Source of the DNA: Mycoemilia scoparia
Taxonomy: Eukaryota > Kickxellomycota > Kickxellomycetes > Kickxellales > Kickxellaceae
Direction: 5' to 3'
NCBI GenBank assembly: GCA_027575805.1
Contig: JANBPU010000175.1
Span: forward strand, 1 to 33,332
DNA length: 33,332 nucleotides
Positions 1-8,540 of the stretch are shown piece by piece. Under the pieces are notes generated by a model. That model searched no databases. It had not been told where the DNA came from and was given only the letters and a program-made list of their open reading frames with translations. The translations under genes and the position numbers were made by a program. Numbering within the stretch: position 1 is the stretch's first letter; every line of letters starts with the position of its first letter.

Positions 1-1
1 T

Positions 2-926
2 ATGAACAAGGAGGACTACCAAGGCATCCTTGGGTCTGATCTTATTGATTCAATGGAGTATTATGGCTATACAGCTTCAGATATAATATTCCAACATGAC
101 AATGATCCAAAGTATACTGCTAAAACAACCTCCAAGTGGCTCAAAGATCAAGGTATAGATGTTGACAGGCCAAGGTAGTTAGGGATAAACATGGCCTGAC
201 AGGAAGTTGTAGAAAAGTCTTACAAGAGGATTCAGTACTGTTAAGGATGGTCCTGAATGGAAAGGAATCATTCTGAATGAATCTGAATGATTCAGAACAA
301 GAAGGGATGATTCTGTATGGGAAAGAACAGTTCAGAATGAGTAAGAATGAAATTGAATGGGAGTTAATCATTCAGAATGAACAGGGATTAGAATGAAGCA
401 TTAAGAAGTCACTTGGGGTAAATTATATAAAGATATAAATACTTAGTACTTGTTCAAATCCTTTCAACCACAACTTTATTTAAATAAATAACAGTATGAT
501 TATATAAAGGTAAAATGAGAGTATTGTTTTTCAAAATTATTATAAAACTGCTAATAAAAGAAATTATTAATGAAAATGGATAGATCGCTATGATTCAGAA
601 TCATTCTGAATCATTCTGATCAACCAAGGATCACCCAGAGTGATTCTGGGTTATTATATGTGGGCGTGAATCATCATGGCCCAACAGATGTTCTTATGTG
701 GCCTTCTCAGTCTCCTGATCTAAACCCAATAGAACATCTTTGGTGGGAGGTCAAACACAAGCTTAATGAGTATACAACACTACCTAAAAATAATGATGAG
801 CTGTAGGATCGAGTCATTGAAATTTGGAACAATACAAGTAAAGATACTTGCCTAAACTTGGTTAACTCAATGCCCCATAGGATCCAGGCAGTTATCAAGG
901 CAAAAGGAGGCCATACAAAGTATTAA
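2..926 (+). pseudogene. Tc1-like transposase (DD34E), interrupted and with a nonsense codon
   Basis: The C-terminal half of a cut-and-paste transposase. Segment 1 (2-162) carries the FQHDNDPKYTAK block with the second catalytic Asp. Segment 2 (692-926) carries SPDLNPIEHLW with the catalytic Glu and ends in KAKGGHTKY before TAA at 924-926. The two segments are in phase when the LTR and one copy of the target duplication are ignored, and then exactly 34 residues lie between Asp and Glu, the Tc1 spacing. An in-frame TAG at 804-806 replaces what is normally a Trp (EL-W-DR). The N-terminal helix-turn-helix part is outside the window. The insertion and the stop make it inactive. Confidence 0.85.
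163..686 (+). repeat. Solo LTR (copy 1) of a retrotransposon, inserted in the Tc1 transposase
   Basis: A 524-bp unit that starts TGACAGGCC and ends GGCCCAACA, flanked by the 5-bp direct repeat GATGT (158-162 and 687-691). TG...CA ends with a 5-bp duplication are the signature of an LTR integration. No internal region is present, so it is a solo LTR left by LTR-LTR recombination. A second copy lies at 2836-3339. It has TATA-like sequence near 425-440 (TATATAAAGATATAAAT) and an AATAAATAA stretch near 483-490, consistent with plus orientation. The U3-like part has TTCNGAA palindromes at 271, 291, 331 and 371, and two more at 594 and 604. Confidence 0.9.
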
Positions 927-1164
927 ATTTAACATTTCTACTATAATATTTAAAAGTGTCCAAAACTGTCTGAATGTTTTTATTTTTTCATTTTTTCATA
1001 AATTTGTTTAAAATAAAGCAATGACTGCCTAACTTTGCTCAAATGTACCTCAGACCATGCTTTTTATTCTCAATAAATTTCTAAAAGATTGGTTGGCTAT
1101 TAGCTGAGATATTATAAAAAATCAAAGAATTGAAAGCATCTAGACAGTTTTGGATGCTACTGTA

Positions 1165-2835
1165 TACATTAGGTGATAGGATGAATGCAATAAGGTATGG
1201 TCCTACCCATCCATCTGTGAACTTGTTGGCAACACACTTTCTCTACCTTGTGTTTGACAGGAGTACCTTTTTCCCAACTTACAGTGACTGCTTTCTGATA
1301 TTAGGGTGAGCATCATAGTATACTTTGTTCAATAACCTGGCATCATCAAGTTTCAGACTAACATATTTACATAGATGACTATTATACATCAGCTGCTTAG
1401 CACAGTAAACTAGTAAGTCCTCTCTAGACTTCACTTTATCCCAATCATAGCCAATCCAGGTAGAGTCAGTTATGTCCATGGGAAGAATACATTCTTGGAC
1501 ATATACAACATGGTAAGGAGAATATCTAGTAGTAGATTTTGCAGTGATATGATCTGCCCATAAGACAGCATGAAGATATTTTGGCCAATCTTCCCAGTTG
1601 CTTTCTTTTAGAAATTGGCCTATTACTTTCTTAAGTTCAGCATGACCATGCTCAACCATGCCATTAGTCTCTGGATGATAGGAGGTTGTAAATTTGAGCA
1701 TTATTCCATCAGTCTTTGCAAATAAGGCCAGATGTCCCCAAAATTCCCTGTGATTAGCAATGATTTCACCAGGAATACCAAACCTTGTAATAATATCCTC
1801 ATATAGGAAATGATAAACTGTAGCACTTTGTTTATTCTTCAAGGGTCTGGCTTCTACCCAGCCAGATAGATCATCTCTAGCAACAGCTAGCAACCAATGT
1901 CTGTCACTACTTTCTGGCCATTCAACAAGGTCAATTCCTACTCTTGCAAATAGAGTAGTGCCAATGTGTGGTTGAAGCAGAGCAATTTTATTATTATTGC
2001 TGTTTTTCTGACAGATTTCACATGTTTGGCAGGCATCTTTTACTAAATTGTACATTCCAGGCCAATAAAAATAATCAGCGAGTATCCTGTATATTGCTTT
2101 TATACCATGGTGGCCTGTTGGGTGCCTGTCATGTACTTGTCTAGCAATTCTTGTCTGCTCAGTGGTATCAATAATCATGCGTTGAGGCAGTCCTGCTTTA
2201 TTCCATTTGAATAGAAGGCCATCTATGATTTTGAATTTCAAGGCTTTTTCCCATATTCTGCGGCACTCTTCCTTGCATAGGCCAGTTAGTGGTTATTCAT
2301 GTGTCAATAGGTAAGCAACATTATAGTACTCTGAATGTATAGGTATGTCTAAAATAACAGCTTGTTTAACAAAAGGAAGTCCAAGGTAATCATTGTCATT
2401 TTCATCGATAGGTACTATTCCACTTGGCTTTGTTTTTGTATGGTGGTCTATAGTCACGTCATTCACATCAAAACATTCTCTGCTCAGCCAATCAGCAATC
2501 ATGTTGTCTTTACCCTTTAAATCCTTGATATCAAAATCAAACATTTTGATAAAGGCTATCCACCTTGATGCAGTGTCATTTGGCAAATTTGGATTATATA
2601 TCATACCAATTATGGGTTTTGTGTCAGTTTCCAAAATAAAGTGGCACCCATAAACATAATGGCAGAGCTTTTTCAACATAACATAAATAGCAAATAATTT
2701 GCATTTTACTTGTGAATATCTTTCCTCTCTGTCATTAAACTTGTAACTTTCATATCTTATGCTTTATCTTTCCCCTTGTGTGTCCTCTTGACTTAATACA
2801 GCTCTGGCACCTACTGGACTAGCATCAGTAGTAAT
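1165..2835 (-). pseudogene. Ty3/Gypsy pol fragment: RNase H, zinc-binding and integrase core
   Basis: Read on the minus strand this is one frame from RNase H (TTDASPVGARAVLSQ near 2790-2830) through the HHCC zinc domain (HPTGHHG ... CQTCEICQ, about 2030-2130) to the integrase core (GIDLVEWP; YHPETNGMVEHGH). Nonsense codons lie at 2764-2766 and 2293-2295. The expected second catalytic Asp (usual form DxGxEF) is read as Asn in IIANHREFWG near 1740-1765. Past the stop at 1279 the GPY/F-like sequence (KFTDGWVGPYL, about 1190-1225) continues in another frame, so there is also a frameshift. The 3' end is cut by the Tc1 element, and the 5' end (reverse transcriptase) is missing at the LTR junction. 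It is dead. Confidence 0.88.
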
Positions 2836-3339
2836 TGAAAGGCCAGGATGGTTAGGAATAAACACGGCCTGACAGGAAGTTGTAGAAAAGTTTAACAAGA
2901 GGATTAAGTACCATTAAGGATGGTCCTGAATGAATCTGAATGATTCAGAATGAGAAAGGATGATTCTGAATAGGAAAGAATAGTTCAGAATAGACAAGGA
3001 TGGAAATGAATGGGAATTAATCGTTCAGAATGAATAAGAATCAGTATAAAGTATTAATGAATCACTTGGGGTAAATTATATAAAGATATAAATAATTTGT
3101 ACTTGTTCAAATCTTTTCAACCACAACTTTATTTAAATAAATAACAGTATGATTATATAAAGGTAAAATGAGATTGTGTTTCCCAAAAATTATTATAAAA
3201 CTGCTAATAAAAGAAATTACTAATAAAAATAGATAAATTGTCATGATTCAGAATTATCCTGAACCACTCTGATCAACCAAGGATCACCCAGAATGATTCT
3301 GTGTTAATATATGTGGGTATGAATGGTCACAGCCCAATA
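2836..3339 (+). repeat. LTR copy 2, same family as 163-686
   Basis: About 504 bp, aligning end to end with copy 1 (TGAAAGGCC start, AGCCCAATA end; the shared blocks around GGGGTAAATTATATAAAG and CAACCACAACTTTATTT are nearly identical). It points opposite to the adjoining minus-strand pol remnant, so it is not that element's own LTR in its native arrangement. I see no matching 5-bp repeat at its ends (GTAAT on the left, CTAAG on the right), and no pol sequence resumes on the right. A deletion or recombination at the right side is likely. TTCNGAA palindromes start at 2944, 2964, 2984, 3024 and 3247. Confidence 0.8.
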
Positions 3340-3497
3340 CTAAGATTGTCCTTCATATATCACAATGTCGATTCAGAATGACTGGGAGAAGAAGCAAGGC
3401 ACCACCAATTGACAAATGACACAAATACCTTCAAAATATGGTTATTGGAAAAGAATCCTGTCAATATTGGTACTATAACCTAAGTCAAATAAATATA

Positions 3498-3815
3498 TTA
3501 ATATAAAGATAAAGTACCAATTATATATATTATTAATAGAATAAATAGAATATGTACCTTCATTATTGACTTATATTTACTTCCAGTAACATTAGACAAT
3601 GTGGTAATACCAGATCCAAATGAATTTAACCCACTGAACTTTGGGATAGAAGCAAACTGTTGATTTAGATCTGTAAGGGTCCCACAAGATGAGGATTTTG
3701 GTATAGCCTTAATATAATCAATAAGCCATTTTAACAAATGGTGACCAAAAACTCCTGACTGGACCTGGTAGAGTAAATCAATTCCAATAGAGCTATAAAT
3801 ATCAATGTTGGGCAT
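3498..3815 (-). pseudogene. Plavaka/KDZ-like transposase fragment
   Basis: A 105-codon minus-strand frame. The first 85 or so residues (3560-3815) resemble the conserved middle of fungal Plavaka-type transposases: PNIDIYSSIGIDLLYQV then GVFGHHLLKWLIDYIK, then a block with FASIPKFSGLNSFGSGIT and LSNVTGSKYKSIMKV. The family consensus here is 'DIxxxxxPDxLHQxxxGxFxxHL ... ELDRRFxxIPxFxxLxxFxxGIT'. The last 20 residues are AT-rich read-through. No flanking domains could be followed in neighbouring frames, so it is a relic. The assignment rests on remembered family patterns, not on a search. Confidence 0.55.
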
Positions 3816-4796
3816 CTCCCAGAAGGCATTCTATAGCCAATAAGTAGAAGTTTTATGATTTAACATGTATATTGTGAGATTCTAAGAGTCTAAAAAGAAC
3901 AAGGTGGTTGTGTAAGACTAGGATTTATTATCAAGTAAAATAATAAAACTGTAAAAAGAATCTATAGAAACTATCAATATAGAAAAATAGGGTAAGACAA
4001 TTATACTTCCATAATTTACCTAATTATGGGTATTATTTATGTGATAATATCACATATATTAGTTGTAAAGTATATCTTACAATTTAAAACTAACATACCT
4101 CTATATCAACAAGGCCATATATTTGTAACCTATCTAGCCATATTCTTTTTTGCTCCTTATTTTGTGAATTAAGGTTTTTTTCCAAATATCTTTCATATCC
4201 TGGGTTGTTCACTTCTTCCACTTATTATGACTATGGAAGTTCTCCTTCATACACAAACAGCTGGTATAAGTCTGGTTAGATTGGATCAAGCAAATAGTTG
4301 CAGCCTCTTGATAATCAACAAGCCAGCAGCAAATCCGCAGAAAACATTGCTGGTTCCCCTGAGGCATTTTGTTGATTATGTGACAAGTCTAAGTCCACAC
4401 CCTTTGACTATCACACTAAAAGGCTATTCTGAAGCCAACATTGGCTTCAGAGTGTGGATATTATGGATAAAGTATATGAAGGGAACCCATAAACCTTCAC
4501 AGATTATACTACTATGATAATAATAATAATGATAATAATAGTTTATAATAATTGCTAGTATTATAATCTAAAGCTAATATTTATACATACCTTTTACTAA
4601 TATCATTTAGTGGCTTTAAAATTAGCTTCATAGATTCATGATAGACCTTTTTTTTCATTAATGCATCTGGAAATTTCTGTGTGGGGAGTAAAGCAATCAG
4701 CAAGGAGGACAGAGAGCTAGGCTTTCAACAGAATTTGGATGGTATATTGCCTATAATTTATATTTTAATATTATATATATATATTTAAATTGACTA
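3816..4796. other. AT-rich interval without a supportable gene
   Basis: No ORF here resembles a known family. A 96-codon plus frame (4227-4517) has no recognisable motif. A short hairpin (TCTGAAGCC-AACATT-GGCTTCAGA, about 4428-4451) lies inside it. Given its flanks it is probably decayed transposon sequence. Confidence 0.5.
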
Positions 4797-5282
4797 TGAT
4801 AGGCCATGAGATAATCATCACCTAATCATTAATTGATTTGGATCATTCCGAATCATCAGAATATTCCAAGGGTTCCGATTGTTCTGAACAATGGACCCTG
4901 AGGATACTTGTTCAGAATGTTAGGAACAATAGATAGTTTTCTTTTATCTTTTTATATCTAATACCATTCTTTTATTAATTGTTTCTAATAAACTTTAGGT
5001 TGAAAGGATTTGGTTATAGAGATATATATTTATAATAGTACTTATTATTATCTTAAAGGTTTTAACTTGTCAGTTTATTATAGCCAATCCTACGGATTGA
5101 CAGACTATATAATAAATATTTACCTGTATATTTATTACTTACCAATTGCACTACAGCAAAGACCACTATATCTCAGATATAGAATTTTTGTCTGAGACAT
5201 AGGATTCCATTCTACGTCAAAATGGAATGGACATAGTATTGATCTATGTCTGAAATATAGTAACTTCGTTTGAGATGTAGTC
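4797..5282 (-). repeat. Divergent LTR-like sequence, inverted relative to copies 1 and 2
   Basis: It begins TGATAGGCCATGA and could end GATGTAGTCA (TG...CA, about 486 bp). The start resembles the reverse complement of the end of LTR copy 1 (TGTTGGGCCATGA). The stretch GGTTGAAAGGATTTGG near 4998-5013 matches the reverse complement of the block AAATCCTTTCAACC in copy 1. TTCNGAA palindromes occur at 4846, 4882 and 4911. Toward the right there is a cluster of related near-palindromes (CTATATCTCAGATATAG, TGTCTGAGACATAG, CTATGTCTGAAATATAG) at about 5166-5265. No target duplication is seen, so the boundaries are tentative. Confidence 0.4.
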
Positions 5283-5352
5283 ATGTTGATGATGTTGGGC
5301 CATAGCCCACATGGTCTGCCCTGAACGATTCTAGATGGAATAAGGGGTAATT

Positions 5353-5621
5353 CCTAGAATAGCAACCACCATTACATGATCAACCCATAAATTGGAAAAT
5401 AATAATTTTAAATAAAAGCATTATTATGAAAAATTGAATAATTAATAATTGAGAGCATCCAGAGCTGTATCCAAAGCCCCCTTACCTGTAAGGGGGCTTT
5501 GGTTATAGTAGAGGATGCTTTAATTAACCTTAATTTATTTAAAAAAAATAATTTTTTTTTAAATTTTTAAAATTTTTTTCATACTTATGGGTGATCACGT
5601 GATGGTGGTCACTATTCTAGG
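5353..5621. mobile_element. Foldback/MITE-like palindromic element
   Basis: The left arm 5353-5390 and right arm 5585-5621 are inverted repeats of each other with a few mismatches and a one-base gap (for example CTAGAATAGCAACCACCAT against ATGGTGGTCACTATTCTAG). Between them lie an AT-rich filler and a strong central hairpin (5454-5519). No ORF is present. The arrangement fits a nonautonomous inverted-repeat transposon, possibly with a second element inside it. Confidence 0.6.
5454..5519. repeat. Strong hairpin with 15-bp perfect stem
   Basis: CCAAAGCCCCCTTAC (5471-5485) and its exact reverse complement (5488-5502) are separated by only two bases, with outer arms AGCATCC (5454-5460) and GGATGCT (5513-5519). 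The block AATTGAGAGCATCCAGAGC resembles the end of the Tc1 element at 1128-1146 (AATTGAAAGCATCTAGAC). The hairpin may therefore be two transposon termini joined head to head. Confidence 0.7.
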
Positions 5622-5640
5622 CATGTGCCAATTGATGTTG

Positions 5641-5832
5641 CAAAAATGTCCAATTTTTTTTTAAATTTTAAAGTCTAATAAATTGACTAATATTAATTTA
5701 ATTAAGCTAATTTTTTAATTACATATACATGTCATCATTATCTATTCATGGTTAAATTTTAAGCTTAATTGGTTAAGTATTGGTTAATTTATTCTAATTA
5801 AAAGAAATTTTTTAAAAAATTGGACATTTTTG
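5641..5832. mobile_element. 192-bp MITE with 19-bp perfect terminal inverted repeats
   Basis: CAAAAATGTCCAATTTTTT (5641-5659) is exactly inverted at 5814-5832. The interior is very AT-rich and non-coding. The GTCC-containing terminus is of the kind seen in small Tc1/mariner derivatives, but no flanking target duplication is evident. It sits immediately before the truncated chromovirus integrase. Confidence 0.7.
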
Positions 5833-6759
5833 ACACCTACTGTATTCTCTCTGCATGGGATGCCAATGAGTATTGTATCAGATAGAGATCCAAAATTTAC
5901 ATCAAAGTTTTGGAACTGCTTTACCAATATCCTAGGAATCAAACTCAAAATGAGCACAGCACACTACCCACAGACAGATGGGCAGTCAGAAGTAGCAAAT
6001 AAAGTTATAAAGTCGATCATCTGTGGGTATGTGAATAGCAAACAGAATGACTGGGACAAATACTTACCAATAGCTGAATTTGTATTCAACTCACATGTGA
6101 ATACTATTACAAAACATACACCATTCTTCCTGAACTATGGTTATGAACCTCGGAAACCAGCAGACATTATAAACAATGATGAGACATCCCATTTGCCAGC
6201 TAAAGAAAAAGCAAGGGCATTACAAAACATCATCAGAGAGGTACAGGACAGGATCGAGGTTGAGAATGATCGACAAGCAGTATACTACAATAAGGAATGG
6301 AAGCCAGTCAACTTCAAAGTAGGAGATAAAGTACTGATCAACTGTAAACTGGTGACTCCAAGTTACCTGAAGTCAACAAACAAGCAATCTTTCAAGGACA
6401 AATGGGTCGGACCATATAAGGTCATTAAAAAGATCAACAACAAGGCATATGAGCTAGACCTACCAGCTGAGATGACGATACATAAGACTATTTCAGTAGA
6501 GCTCCTCAAGAAATACAATTAATCGACAAAGTTTCCATGGAATCATGAGCAACAACCTGGACCTGTACTAGTCTGGGATAACAAGGAGGAATTTGAGGTA
6601 GAGAAAATACTAGATCATCGATCAAGTAACAATAAGCACTACTACTTAGTAAGATGGAAGGGTTACTCCAAGGATAAAGACACTTGGGAACCAGAGGAGC
6701 ACTTAGAAGGTGCTCAAGGAGCTCTCATGGAATATCGGTCCAGAATTAAAGGGATATAA
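5833..6759 (+). pseudogene. Chromovirus (Ty3/Gypsy) integrase core, GPY/F module and chromodomain
   Basis: A plus-strand frame begins inside the integrase core (FSLHGMPMSIVSDRDPKFTS, second catalytic Asp in SDRDP; catalytic Glu in HYPQTDGQSEVAN). It continues through the GPY/F module (FKDKWVGPYKVIKKI) to TAA at 6520-6522. The same frame then encodes a chromodomain (EFEVEKILDHR ... YYLVRWKGYSKDKDTWEPEEH) up to TAA at 6757-6759. One stop therefore separates integrase from chromodomain. The N-terminal zinc domain and first Asp are missing, cut at the MITE. Chromodomains in this position are known to steer integration toward particular histone marks. Confidence 0.9.
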
Positions 6760-6780
6760 TTTGGACCTGATAGGGGCGAG

Positions 6781-6909
6781 TGAAATAGTATTTACTTTAT
6801 TTACTTTACTTATTTTACCCATAAGTTAGTTTATACACATTTATTAGTAGTATAACTCAATAGGTTTATAAGAATAAAACAACAACAATTTTTCTTTGAC
6901 TACTTAACA
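6781..6909 (+). repeat. Candidate short 3' LTR of the chromovirus
   Basis: A purine-rich stretch (ATAGGGGCGAG, 6770-6780) directly follows the pol stop and could be a polypurine tract. The following sequence starts TGAAATAGTA and could end CTTAACA at 6909, after which a different transposon relic begins. No second copy is present to prove the boundaries. Confidence 0.35.
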
Positions 6910-6917
6910 TATTTCAG

Positions 6918-7824
6918 GTACCAACCAAATGTTTATTTAGCTCCTCAAGAGCCCAATTATAGTCTGATTCCTTTTCTTCTTTGATTAAAACAAATCCTGT
7001 AAAGAACAAACTGCCACAAGCTGTTATTCTAACAAAATTCAGAAGTGGAGTTTTATACTTTTTTGTTTTATAAGTACAATCAAGAATAATTGTAGTTGGA
7101 GATTATCTCAGCAAGCCTATGCTTTTAGTATGTGCCCAAAATAGATTAGTCAATTGGTTAGAACTGTCATATTTAACAGCATACTCATAATCACCAGTCT
7201 CGAGCTACTTTAAAATAGCCTCAGAATTATTTAAATCTTTATATAAGCTACCCTTCATCTCTGCATGAATATTATAAATGCTCTTCATACTTAAAGAGCT
7301 ATTTTTGGTAAGCTTCAGATCATTGTAAATGAATTGTGGTAAAATTCCAGTACTGGTAAGCTCTATAACTTTATTCTTTTGCTCAGAATTCAACTTTTGC
7401 ATTTCTAGGTGGCCACTTATTCTTTCAGAAGCATCATGAGAGTACTTGTCATAACCTTCCTTTACTTTAAAATACCAGATACCCCCAATATGGTATACTA
7501 AAATCTTGAACTTGTAATCACAATTCTGTGTACTAGCCTTTCTGTGCTTCTTTGAATCTTTAACTTGAACATAATAAGTACCATTATCCCCATATCTATT
7601 AAATAAAAGAGTTGTTATTTTGGTCCTTTTATCTTTATTTTTATAAGAAATATTATCTCCTTACCTATCACATATAAGGGTAACTGTTCTAATTTTTCTA
7701 TCACAATGCTTATTTGATCTTTTCTTTCAAAGAATATAACTACTCTTAATTGCCTTTTTTGTCAAGTAAGCAATAAGTGCTTTAATATCTAAATTGGTCT
7801 TTTGGGCAGGAATTGGTAGTTTGA
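6918..7824 (-). pseudogene. MULE transposase relic with FAR1-type zinc-binding N-terminus
   Basis: The minus-strand reading can be followed through four in-frame stops. It runs from LPIPAQKTNLDIKALIAY (about 7800-7824) through TVTLICDR and CDYKFKILVYHIGGIWYFKV (FAR1-like Cys/His part). It then reaches EQKNKVIELTSTGILPQFIY ... SIYNIHAEM (7205-7402), and then LFWAHTKS and ILDCTYKTKKYKTPLL (7040-7100), where Asp is the first catalytic residue of the MULE DDE core, followed by GFVLIKEEKESDYNWALEEL. Stops include TAG at 7205-7207 and TAA at 7103-7105. The rest of the DDE core is absent, cut at the chromovirus end near 6910. It is a dead fragment. Confidence 0.75.
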
Positions 7825-8020
7825 ATTATTAAATAGTTATCTAAAAATAAAATAATTTATTCCATTTGATTAGTTTTATATATTTTCTTTGCCTTTATTG
7901 CAATGAATGTTGATACAGCAGATATTGGTTATTTTAAAATATTTACAAAAGTCATACTCATAAAAATTCAAAAAGTAGACACTTATGGGTTTGGAGGGTC
8001 CAAATAGCAATTACCTAATT

Positions 8021-8140
8021 ATATGGGCAATAATTTTTGAAGGGTGAATTTTGGGGACCAGTGATTATAGGGGAATCACAGCCAAATGGGTGTCCAGTTT
8101 TACTAGTGAACTTTCATCCTTCAAAAATTATTGCCCATAT
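8021..8140. mobile_element. Family A repeat, copy 1 (best preserved)
   Basis: A 120-bp element with 23-bp near-perfect terminal inverted repeats starting ATATGGGCAATAATTTTTGA. The interior is ATTATAGGGG...AATCACAGCCAAATGGGTGTCC. The same ends and interior recur at 14782, 19529, 19772, 26892, 27062 and 33256. It is too short to encode anything, so it is a MITE by structure. No clear target duplication was seen. Confidence 0.8.
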
Positions 8141-8169
8141 GTTTGTTTTATTGGGTCATAGCATGCCAG

Positions 8170-8242
8170 GGGCAATTCTGGCCAAATTGGCAATTACCAT
8201 TTTCTAGCAGATAGTCACCCTTCAAAATTAATGGCCCCTATG
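8170..8242. mobile_element. Family A repeat, decayed half copy
   Basis: Starts in the interior block (GGGGCAATTCTGGCCAAA) and runs to the terminus CACCCTTCAAAATTAATGGCCCCTAT in degenerate form. It lies 30 bp after copy 1. The left half is missing. The rest of 7825-8540 is AT-rich, without a gene. Confidence 0.5.
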
Positions 8243-8540
8243 AAGATTTTCTTCAATTTACAAATCCGGGGACTAATGTGCATGTATTTACAAACAATTG
8301 GAACAATTTAAAAAAGGTTAAAACATTCTAGCAGTTTTACTAAACATTGTAGGTAGAGAGACCAATGTAAATAAAATAACCACATTTTTAACCCATAACC
8401 ATAAGTTTTACTGTTTTCATGTATATAAATATATAATACTATATTAGTTATTTTAGGTCAGAACTACAGGTGATGATCAACTAAAGTATGACAAACAGTG
8501 AGTGCAATTCGATTCTTATATAGCTAAATGTATATATTTG

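Larger units (their letters stand above)
1..1162 (+). mobile_element. Tc1/mariner-family DNA transposon, left end outside window, split by a solo LTR
   Basis: A DD34E transposase remnant is followed by a noncoding tail and a right terminus. The tail ends in ...GATGCTACTG at 1153-1162, followed by TA at 1163-1164, which fits the ACTG|TA end of Tc1/mariner elements that duplicate TA. A related inverted motif (GTCCAAAACTGTCT, about 958-971) lies inside the tail. The left end is beyond base 1. To the right the sequence passes directly into a minus-strand Gypsy pol remnant, so the element appears to have jumped into that retroelement. The insertion at 163-686 is annotated separately. Confidence 0.8.

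Noticed and set aside
451..470. tRNA B-box-like GTTCAAATCC in the LTR
   Set aside because: No A box or cloverleaf around it; its place after the TATA-like sequence fits ordinary LTR sequence.
271..610. Heat-shock element array
   Set aside because: The repeats are TTC-N-GAA with one base between, not the two-base spacing of heat-shock elements.
3360..3480. Possible BED-type zinc-finger remnant of a hAT element
   Set aside because: Only a vague resemblance, with stops and without the second Cys of the pair.
4227..4517. 96-codon plus-strand ORF
   Set aside because: No motif or family resemblance; it lies in decayed transposon sequence and contains a hairpin.
8021..8242. CRISPR-like repeat array
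   Set aside because: Repeats are inverted, not direct with spacers, and the genome is eukaryotic.
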